64,000 bases of DNA from NCBI RefSeq assembly GCF_001592735.1, contig NZ_LUKE01000001.1, positions 682,001-746,000 of the forward strand, written 5' to 3'. This document shows, one piece after another, positions 60,897 through 64,000 of this stretch. The stretch is from Bdellovibrio bacteriovorus. Lineage in GTDB: Bacteria; Bdellovibrionota; Bdellovibrionia; Bdellovibrionales; Bdellovibrionaceae. Within the stretch, counting starts at the first letter, position 1. Each line of letters starts with the position of its first letter. The position numbers and the translations under genes were made by a program. A model generated the notes under the pieces. That model had not been told where the DNA came from, did not search any database, and saw only the letters and a program-made list of their open reading frames with translations.

Positions 60897-61676
60897 CTAT
60901 AACGCTTTCATCACTTGAAATAATTTATCTGCAGTGAGTTCCGCGATACCAGTCATCTCTGCAATTAGTAATGGCAAACATAAAAATACCACCGCCATGC
61001 CCAGCATGATGGTAACCGGCATACTTGTAACCAGGACGTTGATCTGGGGCACTGCTCGACCCAAGATACCCATTGCTAAATTGGCTAAAAAGATAGTGAC
61101 AAGGACGGGCGCACACATCTTGATCGCCATCAACATCACCGTTTGTCCATACACGGCCATCTCTGCAAAAGCCCCTGTTTTTAAAGCCAAAGAACTTACC
61201 GGAACCAACTCGTAACTCTGCGCGATTCCGCTTAGAAGCATATGATGCCCATTGATTGCTAAGAAAATTAAAGTACCAAGAGTTGAATAGAATTGATCGA
61301 TGGTATTACCGTGAGTCCCCATCATTGGATTGTAAAGTTGAGCAGAGCTCAAACCCACAGAAAGCGCCACCAAATCCCCTGTCATTGTGACAGCAAAGAA
61401 GAACAGACGGGTTAAAAATCCCAACGAAAGTCCTACAATCAATTCCCGAGCCGCTAAGCTTATGATTTCACCCGAAATCAATGAATAATCGACATTCCCC
61501 GTACGCACGGTGGGGAATAAAACCACCGCCATTACGATGGACAATAAAACTTTTACCGGAGTATTAATCGATGGAGAGCCAAAGATCGCCGACGAAACCA
61601 CAAAGGCGATCATGCGCAGAAGCACCAGCGCGAACAAAAGAATTTGTGCTTCAGTCATGGCATTCCAGTTAATCAC
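60897..61676 (-). CDS. fliR: flagellar export protein FliR
   Basis: A 259-residue inner-membrane protein with about six helices, an export-gate subunit next to FliP and FliQ. A conserved-style stretch LAARELIVGLSLGFLTRLFFFAV is present. The start is a GTG at 61676, one base after the fliQ stop. It converges with no other gene and continues directly to flhB. Confidence 0.95.
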   Translation of the reverse strand: MINWNAMTEAQILLFALVLLRMIAFVVSSAIFGSPSINTPVKVLLSIVMAVVLFPTVRTGNVDYSLISGEIISLAARELIVGLSLGFLTRLFFFAVTMTGDLVALSVGLSSAQLYNPMMGTHGNTIDQFYSTLGTLIFLAINGHHMLLSGIAQSYELVPVSSLALKTGAFAEMAVYGQTVMLMAIKMCAPVLVTIFLANLAMGILGRAVPQINVLVTSMPVTIMLGMAVVFLCLPLLIAEMTGIAELTADKLFQVMKAL

Positions 61677-61677
61677 T

Positions 61678-61950
61678 TTACTCCCTAACCATCACGGCAA
61701 TGTTTTCAAACAGATTCACGGTATATGAGCTCATCACATCCATCATCCATGGCCCTGCTAAAACGAAAACCAACGCGACCACGATCATTTTTGGAATGAA
61801 CGTCAAAGTCGCCTCATTGATCTGAGTCAAAGCTTGAAAAATACTAACCGCTAAGCCGACCACCAGGGTGCTGATCAATAGCGGTGCGGCTAACATAGCC
61901 GTTGTTCTTAAAGCGTCTTGTCCTAAACGGATCACTAATTCGTCAGTCAT
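61678..61950 (-). CDS. fliQ: flagellar export protein FliQ
   Basis: A 90-residue protein with two membrane helices (about 15-38 and 52-75), typical FliQ length and pattern: LISTLVVGLAVSIFQALTQINEATLTFIPK. It completes the FliP-FliQ-FliR export core. Confidence 0.96.
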   Translation of the reverse strand: MTDELVIRLGQDALRTTAMLAAPLLISTLVVGLAVSIFQALTQINEATLTFIPKMIVVALVFVLAGPWMMDVMSSYTVNLFENIAVMVRE

Positions 61951-61959
61951 TTATCACCT

Positions 61960-62718
61960 CTAGCCGAAACTCTTAACCATAGAGCCGATTAAAAGACCCC
62001 AGCCATCAACTAATACAAAAAGCATAATTTTAAACGGAAGCGAGATCACCACTGGCGGAAGCATCATCATACCCATCGCCATCAAAACGCTGGATGCCAC
62101 GATATCGATCACCAAGAATGGAAGGAAAATAATAAAACCAATAATGAATGACGTCTTAAGTTCAGAAACCACAAACGCCGGAACCAAAACCATCGTTGGC
62201 ACATCCGCACGTGTTTTTGGAGTTCCAACTTTAGAAAGCTTCACGAACAACGCCAAATCAGATTCGCGTGTTTGGCTGAACATGAATTTACGCAAAGGAG
62301 CGAGTGTATTTTCTAAGGCAACTTCTTGTGAAATCGTTCCTTTAAGATAAGGCTGAATGCCTTTTTCATTCATCTCATTAAATGCCGGTTGCATCACAAA
62401 GAAAGTCAGGAATAAAGCCAAACCCACCAACAATTGATTCGGCGGCATTTGCTGTACGCCCATGGCTTGGCGCAAAAAGGAAAGAACGATGATGATACGG
62501 GTAAAACCCGTCATCATGATCAAGATCGCCGGCGCCAAAGTTAGCACCGTCATAACTAAAATCAATTTGACGGCGGCCACCACATCATTAGGGTTGTCCG
62601 TCGTCTTAAAGCCCAGATTTAATTGCGGCAAAGTTACTTGCGCGAAGGCATTAGAACTTGCCAACAAAATCAGAGGAAGAAGCAAAAGACTCCAAAGAGT
62701 CCAATTCATTTTTCTCAC
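61960..62718 (-). CDS. fliP: flagellar export protein FliP
   Basis: A 252-residue protein with a cleavable signal peptide (ends NAFA-Q) and four membrane helices. Typical motifs are [25 protein letters not shown] and [34 protein letters not shown]. It forms the export channel with FliQ and FliR. The GTG at 62718 overlaps the fliO stop by one base; an ATG at 62709 is an alternative. Confidence 0.97.
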   Translation of the reverse strand: MRKMNWTLWSLLLLPLILLASSNAFAQVTLPQLNLGFKTTDNPNDVVAAVKLILVMTVLTLAPAILIMMTGFTRIIIVLSFLRQAMGVQQMPPNQLLVGLALFLTFFVMQPAFNEMNEKGIQPYLKGTISQEVALENTLAPLRKFMFSQTRESDLALFVKLSKVGTPKTRADVPTMVLVPAFVVSELKTSFIIGFIIFLPFLVIDIVASSVLMAMGMMMLPPVVISLPFKIMLFVLVDGWGLLIGSMVKSFG

Positions 62719-63404
62719 TAAAGAGACCTCATACCCTTAAGGCGTTTAGAAACAATGTCTTTAATACCGCTAATTGCAAATTCTTCGTCTGCATCCAGCT
62801 CATTGGCCGCCGCCGAACGTTTATTCGCTTTAGGCTTCTGAACTTCTTGTTCTTCGTCTTCTTGAATATCCATCCCACCAAGAACACGACCAAAGTTACG
62901 GGGTGCCTCCTCAGGAACTTCGTCATCCATCAACGATAAATTCTTGATCATCGAAATATTATGATCCGTGACACCAATAAGAATGGACTCACCCGCCACA
63001 CGGATGATCGCCAAGCTTTTCTTTGGGCCCAAGTAATGCTGTTGCAAAACTTTGATTTGCGTTTGGTGCTTTGCTGATTGCGGGACTTTGTACTTTCTTA
63101 AGAAGAAAAAAGCACCAACACCCACCAAACCTAAAATTGAAATCGTGAAGAGAATACGGAAAACGCTGCTCTCTTCACCGGCTGCTTTTTTGGGGCCATC
63201 CAAATTCAAAGGAATTTCTGACTCTTTACGATTGTCCTTTGCCGGTGGCAAGGTAGGGGACGCTTGCTCAGCCACGGCAGAGGCTTCAGTATTATCAACG
63301 GCGGTCAATCCCACAGAAGCTTCGTCGGCATTGGTTACCGCTGCTTCTTGCGAAAAAGCCGAAGAGCAGGAAATCACGAATAAGATGGATAACAACCAGC
63401 GCAT
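62718..63404 (-). CDS. fliO: flagellar protein FliO
   Basis: A 228-residue FliO with a signal-like N-terminus, then an Ala/Glu-rich spacer. One membrane helix (about 82-103, [20 protein letters not shown]) precedes the conserved cytoplasmic [36 protein letters not shown]. This is longer than many FliO proteins (about 100-150), mainly due to the spacer and tail. It helps FliP fold and assemble. It overlaps fliP by one base. Confidence 0.85.
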   Translation of the reverse strand: MRWLLSILFVISCSSAFSQEAAVTNADEASVGLTAVDNTEASAVAEQASPTLPPAKDNRKESEIPLNLDGPKKAAGEESSVFRILFTISILGLVGVGAFFFLRKYKVPQSAKHQTQIKVLQQHYLGPKKSLAIIRVAGESILIGVTDHNISMIKNLSLMDDEVPEEAPRNFGRVLGGMDIQEDEEQEVQKPKANKRSAAANELDADEEFAISGIKDIVSKRLKGMRSL

Positions 63405-63415
63405 CTAAGGACCTC

Positions 63416-63796
63416 TTACTTTAATTGTTCCACACGCTCAGCGGGTGAAATGATGTCAGTTAAACGAACACCGAATTTTTCATTGACGACCACGGCTTCA
63501 CCGCGAGCAATCAACTTATCATTGACGTAAACTTCCATGGGCTCACCAGCCAGTTTATTCAATTCAATGACACTCCCTTGAGTCAGATTCAAAAGCTCAC
63601 TCACCGGCATTTTGGTACGACCCAATTCAACGGAAACTTTTAAAGGAATATCTAAGATCATTCCCAGGTTGCGGTCTTGATGGGCCGGGAGGGCTGCGGA
63701 TTTTTTCGCCGCACTACCGCCACCGCCGCCTTCAGCCGCGCCCGAAGCTTCCGCAACGAGTTGGTCTGCCAAATTATCTAAAGTATCGTCACCCAT
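63416..63796 (-). CDS. fliN: flagellar motor switch protein FliN
   Basis: A 126-residue C-ring protein. An acidic, Gly-rich, probably flexible start (about 1-45) leads into the SpoA/FliN domain: MILDIPLKVSVELGRTKMPVSELLNLTQGSVIEL and the closing VNDKLIARGEAVVVNEKFGVRLTDI. With FliM and FliG it reverses rotation. GGGGGGAG precedes its start, 13 bp after the fliM stop. Confidence 0.97.
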   Translation of the reverse strand: MGDDTLDNLADQLVAEASGAAEGGGGGSAAKKSAALPAHQDRNLGMILDIPLKVSVELGRTKMPVSELLNLTQGSVIELNKLAGEPMEVYVNDKLIARGEAVVVNEKFGVRLTDIISPAERVEQLK

Positions 63797-63809
63797 TAAT
63801 GTCTCCCCC

Positions 63810-64000
63810 CTACTTTTGCACCGGACGAGTCACTTGGACTGCCACAGTTCCATGATGTATGCCGTAGTAACCTTTAAATTTCTTAACGCCTTCAATATTC
63901 ACATCAAGTTCGCCCGAAGCGTCCTGATCTAACGGAATGACGTCCCCGACTTTCAAACTCATCATATCGCGCAGTTTGATTTCGGTTTCGCCCAGATTGA
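63810..64000 (-). CDS. fliM: flagellar motor switch protein FliM, C-terminal fragment at window edge
   Basis: Only the last ~62 residues fall in the window. They read NLGETEIKLRDMMSLKVGDV then IPLDQDASGELDVNIEGVKK, the SpoA-type C-terminal domain that pairs with FliN. A stop at 63810-63812 ends it just before fliN. Call rests on motif plus gene order. Confidence 0.85.
   Translation of the reverse strand, partial: NLGETEIKLRDMMSLKVGDVIPLDQDASGELDVNIEGVKKFKGYYGIHHGTVAVQVTRPVQK

Overview
The window is a stretch of a Gram-negative, flagellated bacterial chromosome that looks like a member of the Bdellovibrionota, most likely Bdellovibrio or a close relative. The evidence is indirect. It combines a complete polar-type flagellar export block (fliMNOPQR-flhBA-flhFG-fliA), a motAB pair, many short signal-peptide and lipoprotein genes, an Flp/Tad pilus locus, several wall-active enzymes, and a lipoprotein with the N-terminus FQNCGGGF, a style common in Bdellovibrio. 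I ran no search, so species is not claimed. No rRNA, tRNA, CRISPR array, insertion sequence or prophage is visible. Genes are packed tightly and no gene-free stretch exceeds about 220 bp.

Layout. Positions 1-8.2 kb: the end of a P-domain protein, a small Cys-repeat secreted protein, a TetR regulator, a lytic transglycosylase plus PBP4-type peptidase pair, an unusual LspA-HAMP fusion, a chemoreceptor and a DnaQ-type exonuclease with a WYL-like tail. 8.2-13.3 kb: a porin-like protein, motB/motA (with a candidate sigma-28 promoter), dsbD and a coiled-coil protein. 13.4-20.3 kb, plus strand: rRNA and ribosome modification (RsuA/RluB-type pseudouridine synthase, prmA, rsmE), an EamA transporter, an RDD protein and a heptose-phosphate adenylyltransferase. 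20.3-27.2 kb, minus strand: envelope proteins and a polysaccharide export set (SLBB protein, O-antigen-ligase-like protein, Wzz-like protein, NodB deacetylase lipoprotein). 27.3-35.1 kb: coiled-coil protein, 3D-domain lipoprotein, Hsp70-like protein, rlmI, a phytase-like esterase, a Rieske oxygenase and folD. 35.3-45.6 kb: an Flp/Tad pilus locus in two pieces (pilin and pseudopilins; then secretin and ATPase) separated by an amidohydrolase, a 662-residue Met/Gly repeat protein and a receiver-histidine kinase. 45.6-53.1 kb: rhomboid protease, hypothetical proteins, a propeller lipoprotein, aspS, and a PHA-type protein followed by an RpoH-like sigma factor. 53.1-64 kb, minus strand: two secreted proteins, then the flagellar operon read from fliM down to fliA.

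The most intriguing candidate system is at the tail of the flagellar operon. Directly after fliA lie two overlapping genes. The first encodes an exported protein with a hydrophobic Ala/Gly-rich C-terminal region. The second encodes a signal-peptide-bearing protein whose C-terminal ~90 residues resemble a RelE/HigB-type mRNA interferase, with no antitoxin beside it. In a predator this could be an exported ribonuclease or effector pair. That is inference and needs structural and biochemical testing. Other unusual items are the LspA-HAMP fusion, the DnaQ-WYL fusion, the Met/Gly repeat protein, a 60-residue pilin-like gene nested in the Tad locus, and several inverted repeats and hairpins in promoter regions.
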